Part shown: positions 17,741-26,835 of the stretch, one piece after another
Layout of the letters: every line of letters begins with the position of its first letter
Position numbering within the stretch: the stretch's first letter is position 1
DNA from: Akkermansiaceae bacterium
Lineage (GTDB): Bacteria > Verrucomicrobiota > Verrucomicrobiia > Verrucomicrobiales > Akkermansiaceae
Direction: 5' to 3'
Assembly: GCA_947491475.1 (NCBI GenBank)
Contig: CANLKN010000026.1
Coordinates: forward strand, 1 to 39,921
DNA: 39,921 nucleotides
Translations under genes and position numbers: made by a program
The notes under the pieces: model-generated
The model's input: the letters and a program-made list of their open reading frames with translations, nothing else
Database searches by the model: none
Told to the model about the DNA's origin: nothing

Positions 17741-20700
17741 ATGAGACGCCTGTTCATCCCCTTGATTGCCGCCTGTTTGTGTGCCGCACCCGCAGCTGCC
17801 GCCGAAAGCCGGCCCGCGCCGGCGGCGGAGGATCTGGCACGCGAGGCGAAGGTGAGCGTCTCCACCGGCAAGGGCGCGCGGTTGCTGGACGCGGAGCCGG
17901 GCACCGTGGCCGTCCTGGGCAAAGGCGGATCATGGGCTGAGATGGAATTTCCCGCACCGCGCGAGCCGCGCAGCGTGGTGGTCACTTATGCGACGACTGC
18001 CGAAAAAGGCGGTGGCGCACCGGTGGTTTGCAACGTGATGGTGCCCGATGAAAACGGCGGCTGGCACACGGTCCTCCAGCGGCCGCATCAGCGAACGCCA
18101 CCGCTACGGCATCGTCATCTCGATGACCTTCGCGTTTGATCCGATCCCGACGTCGAAACTGCGGCTTGCCTTCCAATCGGCCGCGCCCGTCGCGGTGGAG
18201 AATATCTCGGTTTTCGAAACCGAGCGGGTCGATCTGTGGGAAAACAAGGCGGGCAAGGCCAAGTTTCCGCCGCGCGAGGATCCGCTCGACGCGCTGGCCG
18301 CCGCCACCGTCCCGCCCAAGGCGATCGCCAAGGACCAGGTGATCAATCTCACGAAAATGATGCGCCCCGACGGCACGCTCGAATGGGACGCGCCTCCCGG
18401 CGAGTGGAACATCCTGCGCATCGGCTACACCACCACCGGCGCCACCAACAAGCCGTCCAGCGAGGCCGGTCAGGGCCTCGAGACCGACAAGATGAGCCGC
18501 TCAGCGGTGAACCACCACATCGATTCCTTCGGTCGCAAGTTGATCGACCGCCTGCAAGCCGCCGCTCCCGGTTCGGTCCATTCGATCCACACCGATAGCT
18601 GGAAAATCGGTCCGCAGACGTGGACCGCGTGTTTTGCCGAAAGTTTCCGCCGCCTGCGCGGCTACGATCCCACGCCCTACCTGCCGGTGCTCGCCGGTGG
18701 CGCGGCGGTCGGCAGCCGCATGGAGTCCAACCGCTTCCTCTGGGATGTGCGCCACACTTGGGCGGACCTCATCAAGACGGACTTCTTCGAGGAGCTGCGC
18801 GACATCAGCCACGGCATGGGCATTCTCTATCAGTCCGAATCCACCGGCACGCAGATGACCCATTGCGACCCGATCAACTACAACAGCGTGGTGGACATCC
18901 CCATCGGCGAGTTCTGGCAGGACGGCACGTTCATCCACCCGGACTGCAAGATTGCCGCAACCGTCGCCAACACCTATCAGAAACCCATCGCCGGGGCCGA
19001 GGCCTACACCGCGATGGTTGGCAAATGGAAGGAGTATCCCGCCACGCTCAAGGCCCTCGGTGATCGCGCGTTCTGCGTCGGCATCAACCGCTACATCGTC
19101 CACCGCTACGCGCACCAGCCGTGGCTCAACTATGAGCCGGGCATGAATTTCGGCCCCTACGGCTTGAACTACGAACGCACCGTCACCTGGTGGAAACCGG
19201 CCGCCGGTGCTTGGAACCAATACATCGCGCGTTGCCAGGCGCTGCTCCAGCAGGGCCATACAGTGGCCGATGTGGCGGTGCTGCTGGCCGATGACATCCC
19301 CACCAAGCTGGGATTCCGAAATGATATCTGGGATCCCATCCCCGCCGGTGTGGATTATGATGGTTTCAATCTCGAATTGTTAGGCCGCCTCACGGTGGAC
19401 GCGGATGGCATGCTCGCGCTGCCACACGGCCCGCGCTACCGGGTGCTGCTGCTGCCGGACAGCCGGCTGATGCGTCCCGAGACGCTGCGCGAAATCTCAC
19501 GCCTGGTGGAGGCCGGAGCCACTGTGATCGGCCCGCCGCCGCTGCGCTCGCCCAGCCTGATGGGATACCCGGACTGTGATCGAGAAGTGCAAGAACTCGC
19601 CGCCCGCTTGTGGGGAAATGCCGACGGCCAGTCCGTGACCGAGCAGCGTTTCGGCAAAGGCCGCGTCATCCATGGCCGCCCGCTGGCCAAGGTGCTCGCC
19701 GAAACCGGGCCGCCGGACTTCGATTTCAGCTCCACAAACAAGGATGCCGAAATCAACTACATTCATCGTAGAACGGCGGATGCGGACATCTACTTCGTCG
19801 CAAGCTCCAGCCGCGTGCGCGAAAAGCTGCTGTGCCGATTCCGCGTGAGCGGCAGGGCTCCGGAGTTGTTCGATCCCGCCAGCGGCCAGATCACGCGTCC
19901 GGCGCTTTACCGCGTGCAGGATGGGGTCACCGAGATCCCGCTGGACTTCGCACCCTCCGGTTCCGTGTTCGTGGTGTTCCGCGATGCCACCTCCAGCCCG
20001 CCGCTGGTGGACCTGCAGCGCGATGGCAAGCCGCTGTGGGGCGCGCCCTTCGCTCCGATGCCCGAGACCGAAGGCGGCCGCACCTTGGTCCGGCTGTGGG
20101 ACCGCGGCATTTACCAGTTCACCAAGGCCGATGGTTCCGGGATCAAGGTTTCCACCAACAGCCTTCCAGATCCGCTGCCCATCGAGGGGCCATGGTCACT
20201 GCATTTCCCGCCCGGCCGCGGCGCTCCGGAAAAAGTCGAAATCGATGTCCCCGGCTGTTGGACCAAGCATCCCGATGAGGGCGTGCGCCATTTTTCCGGC
20301 ACCGCCACCTACCGCAAAACCATCGAACTCCCCGAGGGCAGCCTCGCCCCTGACCGCGAGTGGCATCTGGACTTGGTGCTGGTCAATCACGTCGCCGAGG
20401 TCAGCGTCAACGGCCAGGCTTTTCCCGTGCTGTGGAAACCGCCTTACATGCTCGATGTCACCACCGCGCTAAGACCCGGCCGCAACGAGATCGCCATCGC
20501 CGTGACCAACCTCTGGCTCAACCGCCTGATCGGCGACGACACGTTCCATCCGCTCGACATCGAGTTCCGCGGCAACAACGGACCCGCCGAAATGCCCGAA
20601 TGGGTGAAAAAAGGCGAGCCCCCGCCCGGCGGCCGGACCACCTTTGCCACCTGGCGTTTGGTCAAACCCGGCGATCCCTTGTCCCCCTCCGGCCTGCGCG

Positions 20701-20750
20701 GTGGTATCACCCTGCGCCCCGCCGAGCGCGTGGTCATCGCCAATCCCTAA
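17741..20750 (+). pseudogene. GH106-like (alpha-L-rhamnosidase-type) secreted hydrolase, frameshifted and N-terminally shortened
   Basis: The gene starts at ATG 17741 with a signal peptide (MRRLFIPLIAACLCAAPAAA). The reading then shifts by one base near 18070-18090 from GGWHTVLQ into SGRISERHRYGIVIS, and the second frame runs to 20750. The long second part matches the GH106 layout: WDAPPGEWNILRIGYTTTG, SIHTDSWKIGPQTWTACF, RRLRGYDPTPYLPVLAG, a middle region, and a C-terminal beta-sandwich (YRKTIELP, HLDLVLVNHVAEVSVNG). The family normally has a further 200-300 residues between the signal and this part, which are absent here. It was probably an exported rhamnosidase-like enzyme, now dead, unless the shift is a sequencing error. 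It is divergent from arsR. Confidence 0.8.
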
Positions 20751-20820
20751 GCTTAGGAATTATCTATCTGTCATTTTGACAAGATCTTAAGGAACACCAC
20801 AAAACCTGTCTGCGCCCGCG

Positions 20821-22581
20821 TCAAATGCAGTCCACCCGCTTCCTGCTCACCAGCAGGGCAATCACGGCGAGCCCGCCAAACATCGCGGCTCCCGGCTCCG
20901 GGATAGTGGACGCGTACCAGGCCAGCGCATACGTTTCGCTTTGTATGCTGCTGGTCGTGTCATAGATCATTTGAGGAAATAAAACCCGCATGGCATATTG
21001 TCCGGGATCCAGCGCTTCAAGCCGCAGAAATTCGGTGTTGTTATATAACGTGCGCGATTCGCCGACCATGCTCAGAAATTCCCCGTTGCCACCCAACTGC
21101 CACACTTGGAGATCAAGATTTGCGAATGCGATATCTTGTCCCATATCGACTGAATCAAAATCGCGCACGGCGAACCAGTTGAGTGCGACGGCGAGTGTCG
21201 TTGATTCTGAAAACGGCGTGTCGATCACATAATCGATCATCGTTTGCGACAAATCGATCGTGGTCATATCCCAACCGGTATCGGCAACCAATCCCCCATC
21301 TCCTGCGGCCAGGCCGCGGGTCGCGCCCAGATAGACATCAGCGGCACCAACCAGATCGAGCATTCCGGCACCGGTCGCGGGATCCAGCGCTTGGGTCGTG
21401 ACGTTGAATTCATCCACTCCATTATTCCAACCATTGGTCCGGGTGGAACCTGCCATCAGAACGGATTTGATAACACGTGTATCGAACGATTCCGGGTTGG
21501 AATCCGGGGTTTCCCCCAAGCCAGTGCGCGCCAGATCCTTCAACAAGGCGATCCCGCCGGAGACGATGGGTGCGGAGAAACTCGTGCCACTCATCTCGAT
21601 GAAATATAAATCCGTGGGCGAAGGTTCTTGCACGATGGAAGGCATTCCCGCTCCGATGCTGCCGCTGTTGCCCAGATAGGCGGCGAGATAAAGATATTCA
21701 CCCGGTGCGGCGATGTCCACAACCGCGCGCACTCCGGTGTGCAGGGTGCCGCCGTTTTCCATGGGGTTGTAAAAATCAGCAAGACCACTGGAGGAAAAGG
21801 TGGAGGGTGCAACAAATCCAGGCCCACCCGTGGAGCCTGCCGAGATGTTGTTGAAACCGTTCGCAGGGGATCCGGGCTGCGCTCCATAGCCACTGTTCCC
21901 AGCGGAAACCACATGGGCGACCCGTGCGTTTTGGCTGGCCAGTCCATCCAGTGAAAGCGATTTGAGAGACAGGGCGGAGGCATCGCCACCGCCACCCCAA
22001 CTGCTGTTGATGACATCCAGTTGGGTGATTCCGACACCGAGGCTGTTGCCTTGGAAAAAATCACGGTAGGCCGCGATGGCGGACTCGGTGGTGATGGAAA
22101 ACGAGCCAAACTCGGTGGCGGAAAACCCCGTGGCGACCCCCCCGGAGACCACGCGTGCTTCGGGAGCCATGCCTGACCCGACGTAGGTGTAGCTTACTCC
22201 GTTATCGGGAGGGTAGCCGCTGCCCGCCAGCACGTGAGCCACTGTGGTGGCATGGTAGTCGAGTTGATTCACCGCACCGCTTGCCGGGTTCTGCCAGGTG
22301 GTGAATGCCTCCGGCGCTCCGGGTTCACGGACAAAAACCTCATGCCCGAACCAAGCGGTGCCTCCCTCCAAGTTTCCAATCACCGAAGAACCACCGCGGA
22401 ATCCGCTATCGAAAAAGGCATCCCACCCGACAACTGGATTGACGAACTGCACATTGACGGGATTTCCGTCCACAAATTTCGCCGAATAGATATCGAGGCG
22501 CGGCGTTGTGGCCAGCGTCTCCATATTGGCGGCCATGCCAACAACCAGGAATGGGCACCAACGAAGCGGACTTAAAGTCAT
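20821..22581 (-). CDS. Subtilisin-like (S8) protease with PEP-CTERM tail
   Basis: 586 residues. The N-terminus has a short hydrophobic leader. The catalytic Ser334 lies in SGTSFSAPIVSGG, the oxyanion Asn229 in VVSAGNSG and the probable His110 in DYHATTVAHVLAG. The usual DTG/DSG motif is replaced by NLEGG with Glu72 where Asp is expected. The C-terminal quarter is beta-rich (pre-peptidase-like), and the protein ends with IPEPGAAMFGGLAVIALLVS and a basic tail, a PEP-CTERM signal for exosortase processing. It would act at or outside the cell surface. It is convergent with the GH106-like gene and 232 bases downstream of the entericidin-type gene. Confidence 0.88.
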   Translation of the reverse strand: MTLSPLRWCPFLVVGMAANMETLATTPRLDIYSAKFVDGNPVNVQFVNPVVGWDAFFDSGFRGGSSVIGNLEGGTAWFGHEVFVREPGAPEAFTTWQNPASGAVNQLDYHATTVAHVLAGSGYPPDNGVSYTYVGSGMAPEARVVSGGVATGFSATEFGSFSITTESAIAAYRDFFQGNSLGVGITQLDVINSSWGGGGDASALSLKSLSLDGLASQNARVAHVVSAGNSGYGAQPGSPANGFNNISAGSTGGPGFVAPSTFSSSGLADFYNPMENGGTLHTGVRAVVDIAAPGEYLYLAAYLGNSGSIGAGMPSIVQEPSPTDLYFIEMSGTSFSAPIVSGGIALLKDLARTGLGETPDSNPESFDTRVIKSVLMAGSTRTNGWNNGVDEFNVTTQALDPATGAGMLDLVGAADVYLGATRGLAAGDGGLVADTGWDMTTIDLSQTMIDYVIDTPFSESTTLAVALNWFAVRDFDSVDMGQDIAFANLDLQVWQLGGNGEFLSMVGESRTLYNNTEFLRLEALDPGQYAMRVLFPQMIYDTTSSIQSETYALAWYASTIPEPGAAMFGGLAVIALLVSRKRVDCI

Positions 22582-22813
22582 TGCTTACGGCTATACACCC
22601 ACATCCCTGCCTGCAATCCTAAAGCGCCGACTGATTTTGGTGTCGGTCCCGCTACTGCCCAGCGGGTGCTGGCTTGCTCCGTAACTCAGGCCGCGTCTCG
22701 ATCACGAAATCTCCAGACAACCGAGCCTGACGGCCTAGCAAATAGGCACGACATGACACAAGGTGCTCAAAACACACCGTTTATCGACTGTCTGGATTTG
22801 CCGGGGGCCGAAT
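22582..22813. other. Intergenic region without a supported gene
   Basis: Only a small stem (CCCGCT pairing with AGCGGG near 22650) is visible. It should contain the promoter of the protease gene. Confidence 0.3.
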
Positions 22814-22966
22814 TCAATTCACCGCACCGGTCGCTTCCGCGCGGCTTTCGACTCTTTCGCCGACTTTTTGGAGGTCCTGCCCGAAACCACGGGTCGTGGC
22901 GCAGGAGCTAAGGAGGGTGAGACCGGGAATCAATGCGACCAACAGAATGAGGCTGATTTTTTTCAT
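22814..22966 (-). CDS. Entericidin-type small lipoprotein
   Basis: 50 residues. MKKISLILLVALIPGLTLLS then SC forms a lipoprotein signal with lipobox LSSC (Cys22). The short mature part reads ATTRGFGQDLQKVGERVESR followed by AEATGAVN. The pattern G.G.D....G..V......A matches the entericidin A/B family of tiny lipoproteins; EcnB in Escherichia coli is linked to stationary-phase lysis and EcnA is its antidote. The protein would sit in a membrane facing the periplasm. No partner entericidin gene is seen beside it. The start ATG lacks a Shine-Dalgarno match. Confidence 0.85.
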   Translation of the reverse strand: MKKISLILLVALIPGLTLLSSCATTRGFGQDLQKVGERVESRAEATGAVN

Positions 22967-23119
22967 GCCCGGCAAATCACCACGCTGCGCCGATCACTGG
23001 CAAGCCCGGAATGATGGCAGTTTGGCTTCAAGTTGAAAAATAAATTTAGATAACTCATTGGTCATTCCTGAATCCGTGCAACCCGGCGCGTGAATTTCGG
23101 ATCACCGGAACCGGTGCCC

Positions 23120-25366
23120 TTACCTGCGCATGGGGACCGGACGGCGGCGGCGCATCAATCCCGCCGCCAGCAAGCCCCCGACCATCAGGGTGCTTGGCTC
23201 GGGAATTGCCGACCAGATCAGGTTGCCGCCGCTGATCGAGAATGTTCCATACGACGCGAGTTCCGTGGAAGTCCATGTCTTGCCATCATCCTTGAACTGG
23301 AAATTGGCCGGGTTGAATCCGCTGATGTCCTTGCCACCGAAGATGTCGCTCCATGTCCTGCTCTGTTCCCAGAAGCTGGTGCCGAATCCACTGCTGCTGA
23401 CAATGCTGAAAATCGCGCCGTTGTTCACCGTCAGGTTGCCGCCCACTGCGACGCGGTCGTATGTTTCCGCCGCAGTGTTGATGTCCCATTCGAAGATGGA
23501 TTTATCTCCGTAGGTAAGCGCTGATCCGAACCGATGCAGGCCGGTGCTGCCAGCCGTGCCGTTGCCTACCGAATGGCGGCCATTGATGGTTGTGTTACCC
23601 GAAATGTTGCCGGTCCCGCCCTCATGGCTGCCTATCAGATTGGAATCAACCCTTACGATACTCGTTCCCGTTCCGGAGCCTGTGGTGTTGCTGACGTTGA
23701 GCACGCCTTGGCGCACCATGGTGGTGCCGGAGTAGTTATTCGCATTAGTCAAGGTGAGCGTGGTGTTGATGCCTGATATCGGATTGGACTTGTCGAGACC
23801 GCCGCTGCCGGTCAGCACCACATTGTCAAAAACGCCGTCATAATAATAGTAGCGGTCGCCTATCGTGATGGTGCCATCCATCACCTTGCCACCGTGTTGA
23901 TAGATGGCGCGTCTTGATTGGCTGGTTTCGTTCAAATCCAGCGTTCCGCCGTATATTTCCAGATGTCCGGTAGGCGAAGTCGCCCCAAGGGCGTTGTTAG
24001 TCTCCGTGCGGATGGTGCCATCCATCAGGGAGACGGTGCCCAAGAAGGTGTTTGTGGTGCGAAGCGCGAGCGTGCCATTTCCGGTTTTCCTGATTCCACC
24101 AGCGCCGCCAATCGTCTGGTCGATCGTTAACAGGCCGGTGCCGTTGTGCGCGATGAGCATGTTCGAGTTAAACGTCACCGAGCCTCCTGCCCCACCGCCA
24201 ATCGTGATGTTGTTGGCGCTTGCCTCGCGCACAAATATGGATGAGCCGTCGCCAACCGCCTCAAACCGGAGATTCGTCCCAACGGTTCCATCGGCCGTCG
24301 TCGTTGTGCGCAGCGTGATGTCGCCCGCAGTGGCACCACTGAATTCGAGTGATCGAATGGTCCGGTTATCACCTAGAAAGTTCACCAGCCTGTCGGCAGC
24401 TGGGGCGGTGAAAACCAGATCCGCCTGTCCCCCGAAAACCGGCAGGCCGTTCACCCAATTGTCCGCTTGGCCCCAGTTGCTGCTGCCGGCGTCGCCGCCA
24501 TCCCAAGTGTAGCTGCTCGCGTCGGATTGGGTCACCACCAGATTGCGGATCTCCTGGTTGGAGGAAGCGGCTCCTGTTCCTGCGGTGAAGCCGAACATCA
24601 CTTCATCGGGGTATGGCAGGTCAAAATCATCCAGAACCAGCTTCTCCCATTTTCCGCCGGCATCGGTCCATGCGACCGAAAGCGTCTTATCGGGGGCAAT
24701 TTCGATGCGCGCACTGTGGATCGTCACATTAGCGCGCGTCTGTTGATCACGTGTGAAAAAGGCATCGAGCGAGCCGGTGCCCTGAATGAATTCATAGCCG
24801 GATTGACGGTCCGCGCCCATCGGTCCGCGGACAGCGATTGAGTTTCGGCGGCGCCCGGGCCCTTCTTCACGTCCTTCTGTCGCGGCGGAAAAGTTGCCGA
24901 ACGAGTCAAATCCGATGCCAACAATCGCATTGCTAAGCCCGTTGATGTTGGTCCTCTGGGCATAGCCGAGCGACCCGCCATAGCCACCCGGGCCAGGTGT
25001 TGCGGTCGGTTCGAAAATAGCCAGTGTGAAGCCGTCTCCGGCATCGCGCCTTGCCGTTGTCCAAACCGCGAAATCAAAGTTGAATGCCAACCCGCCCGTC
25101 GATGCAATTGGCGTGTTGTAATAGACAAAGGAGTTCTGATTTGTCGTGTCATTCGTCAGCCGCAGCCAGCCTTGATTCGTGGGGTCCACACCGCCACTGG
25201 TCAAACTGGGACCGGCTCCCTGCGTGGAAGTCAAAGTCCACCCTGCGGCAGTGTCTCCCGTGAAGGTCTCATTGACCAATGAGGTTGCTTTCAATGTTCC
25301 CGGGCTGACCAACAGGCAGAACAGTCCTACCCTCGGTAGTGCCAGAGCGCGTAAGCGACCCATCAT
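23120..25366 (-). CDS. Lectin-like / autotransporter-repeat protein with PEP-CTERM tail
   Basis: 748 residues from ATG 25366, chosen because it starts a signal peptide (MMGRLRALALPRVGLFCLLV). A frame to 25555 adds 63 residues without sense. Residues about 30-290 look like an L-type (legume-like) lectin beta-sandwich: GLAFNFDFAVWTT, DGFTLAIFEP, LGYAQRTNINGLSNAIVGIG, VMFGFTAGTGAASSNQEIR. Then come beta-strand repeats of the autotransporter-associated type (GGAGGIRKTGNGTLAL, GSGGLDKSN, NNYSGTTMVRQGVLNVSNT). The end IPEPSTLMVGGLLAAGLMRR is a PEP-CTERM signal. It is likely a surface or matrix carbohydrate-binding protein. No autotransporter barrel is present. Confidence 0.85.
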   Translation of the reverse strand: MMGRLRALALPRVGLFCLLVSPGTLKATSLVNETFTGDTAAGWTLTSTQGAGPSLTSGGVDPTNQGWLRLTNDTTNQNSFVYYNTPIASTGGLAFNFDFAVWTTARRDAGDGFTLAIFEPTATPGPGGYGGSLGYAQRTNINGLSNAIVGIGFDSFGNFSAATEGREEGPGRRRNSIAVRGPMGADRQSGYEFIQGTGSLDAFFTRDQQTRANVTIHSARIEIAPDKTLSVAWTDAGGKWEKLVLDDFDLPYPDEVMFGFTAGTGAASSNQEIRNLVVTQSDASSYTWDGGDAGSSNWGQADNWVNGLPVFGGQADLVFTAPAADRLVNFLGDNRTIRSLEFSGATAGDITLRTTTTADGTVGTNLRFEAVGDGSSIFVREASANNITIGGGAGGSVTFNSNMLIAHNGTGLLTIDQTIGGAGGIRKTGNGTLALRTTNTFLGTVSLMDGTIRTETNNALGATSPTGHLEIYGGTLDLNETSQSRRAIYQHGGKVMDGTITIGDRYYYYDGVFDNVVLTGSGGLDKSNPISGINTTLTLTNANNYSGTTMVRQGVLNVSNTTGSGTGTSIVRVDSNLIGSHEGGTGNISGNTTINGRHSVGNGTAGSTGLHRFGSALTYGDKSIFEWDINTAAETYDRVAVGGNLTVNNGAIFSIVSSSGFGTSFWEQSRTWSDIFGGKDISGFNPANFQFKDDGKTWTSTELASYGTFSISGGNLIWSAIPEPSTLMVGGLLAAGLMRRRRPVPMRR

Positions 25367-25671
25367 CGGGCGCTTTGCCAACAGAGATGGCAAGCGATCG
25401 CGATCTGTGGCTATCCCCGACTGGCCCGGAATGATTGCCAGAAATTTGCCTTGGGGCGGAGGCCGTTTAAACAACCGGTGGCCAGACCGGAGGCAAAAGC
25501 CCCAAGTGCTGGCGCATTCAGGCGCAACGGGTGAGATACTCTGATTTTTTGACATGCAATCGCTGTCAATAAAAAATTACTCCCGAATGCGCCTTTGCAA
25601 TCCCCCCAATTGGGGTGAATTTGTAATTTAGAATTACTTACGGTGCTTCAAAACTTGGATCGGCGGCCGGA
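25367..25671. other. Intergenic region upstream of the lectin-like gene
   Basis: No gene is supported. On the minus strand TTGACA (25569-25564) is a consensus -35, but the -10 candidate 17 bases on (AATCAG) is weak. The AT-rich patch 25565-25640 contrasts with the flanks and probably holds the promoter. The methyltransferase stop codon lies at its right end. Confidence 0.35.
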
Positions 25672-26835
25672 TTAAGGGGTGGAATTGCGGCGATGTATTT
25701 CCAGGACTTGAAAAGCGGCGCCTAGATGGGCGGGGTGGGTGAGGGTTTGGAATTGGCGCAAAACGGCGGGTTGTGGATCGCCTTCCATTTGCATGAGCCA
25801 ATCGCGGGAGTTTTGCGTGAGCCATGAGCCTTGGCTGCGAAGCGCCACAGGCTCCCATCCGAGGCTTTGCGCGGCCTCTGCCACGGCGGTGAAATCGACG
25901 TGCGCTGTGAGGTCCACCTCTCCCGGACGAGCAAGTGGATCGTCCCCGGCGCGGTGCTGCGAAAATGTCCGCAAGGTTCCCTTGTGGCGGCCGGGATGGT
26001 AGTAGTCTTGTCGCTCGAAACCGTAGTCCAGCCAGATCATCAGTCCCGAACCCAACGCCGCTGCGAGTGGGCCGAGGAACTCCCGGTAGCCGGTGCGGAT
26101 TTCACTGCGGTAGCCATCTGCAAACCCGCCGCCCAGTCTGGCCAAGGCTGTTTTTAAATCCGGGTTTCGGATTTCAACCAAATTGAATACCAAACGGTCG
26201 GAACCGCCTAATGAAACCTGTCTTTCAAACCAACGGTCGTCGTGCCATTCGATGAGATGGCAGGGCAAGGCATCGAGGACTTCATTGCCGAAGGCGATGC
26301 CGGGGAGGGGGTCGTCGATGAGTTCTGTGGGGTGATTGGGAAAATGGACTTTTCCGGCGAAGCGGCGGAGGGTTTCGCGTTGGGTGGATTGGAGGCGCGG
26401 GAGAGGTTCGGAGATGGTGTATTCGAGGGTGGAGAAGGCGCGGGCGTCGAGTTTTTCGATGGCGGTGAGCACATCGTTGGCGAGGGTGCCATCGTGAGCG
26501 CCGCATTCGAGGATGCGCCAGCGCGCGGGTTGGCCGGATTCATGCCACTCGCGCAGGAAGCGCCGGGCGAGCAACGTGCCGAAGACTGGTCCCACGCTCA
26601 CGCTGGTGAAGAAATCGCCGCTGCGGCCGACTTGGCGGGTGCTGCGGGAGTAATACCCGTCATCCGGATCATAAAGTGCGGCGGCCATGAATTCTGGAAA
26701 TGGCAGCGGGCCATCACGCACGATTTTCGCCTGGATCCGCGCCGTCAACGAAGGGGTTGCGGTGGCTGGCGGGATGGGATAGTCATATGGGCACGCAACT
26801 TCCCACGAAGATGGTGTAGATTCAGAATCCGGCAT
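25672..26835 (-). CDS. MidA/NDUFAF7-type SAM-dependent methyltransferase
   Basis: 387 residues from ATG 26835. Conserved parts are GPLPFPEFMAAALYDPDDGY (the family hallmark of this fold), GDFFTSVSVGPVFGTLLAR, the SAM loop ILECGAHDGTLANDVL, GNEVLDALPCHLIEW, and LMIWLDYGFERQDYYHP. In mitochondria the relative NDUFAF7 methylates an arginine of complex I; the bacterial role is unsettled. The start codon sits in the tetranucleotide CATG (26833-26836), which also holds the start of the divergent PBP gene. An earlier ATG at 26856 is possible but would lie inside that gene. Confidence 0.88.
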   Translation of the reverse strand: MPDSESTPSSWEVACPYDYPIPPATATPSLTARIQAKIVRDGPLPFPEFMAAALYDPDDGYYSRSTRQVGRSGDFFTSVSVGPVFGTLLARRFLREWHESGQPARWRILECGAHDGTLANDVLTAIEKLDARAFSTLEYTISEPLPRLQSTQRETLRRFAGKVHFPNHPTELIDDPLPGIAFGNEVLDALPCHLIEWHDDRWFERQVSLGGSDRLVFNLVEIRNPDLKTALARLGGGFADGYRSEIRTGYREFLGPLAAALGSGLMIWLDYGFERQDYYHPGRHKGTLRTFSQHRAGDDPLARPGEVDLTAHVDFTAVAEAAQSLGWEPVALRSQGSWLTQNSRDWLMQMEGDPQPAVLRQFQTLTHPAHLGAAFQVLEIHRRNSTP

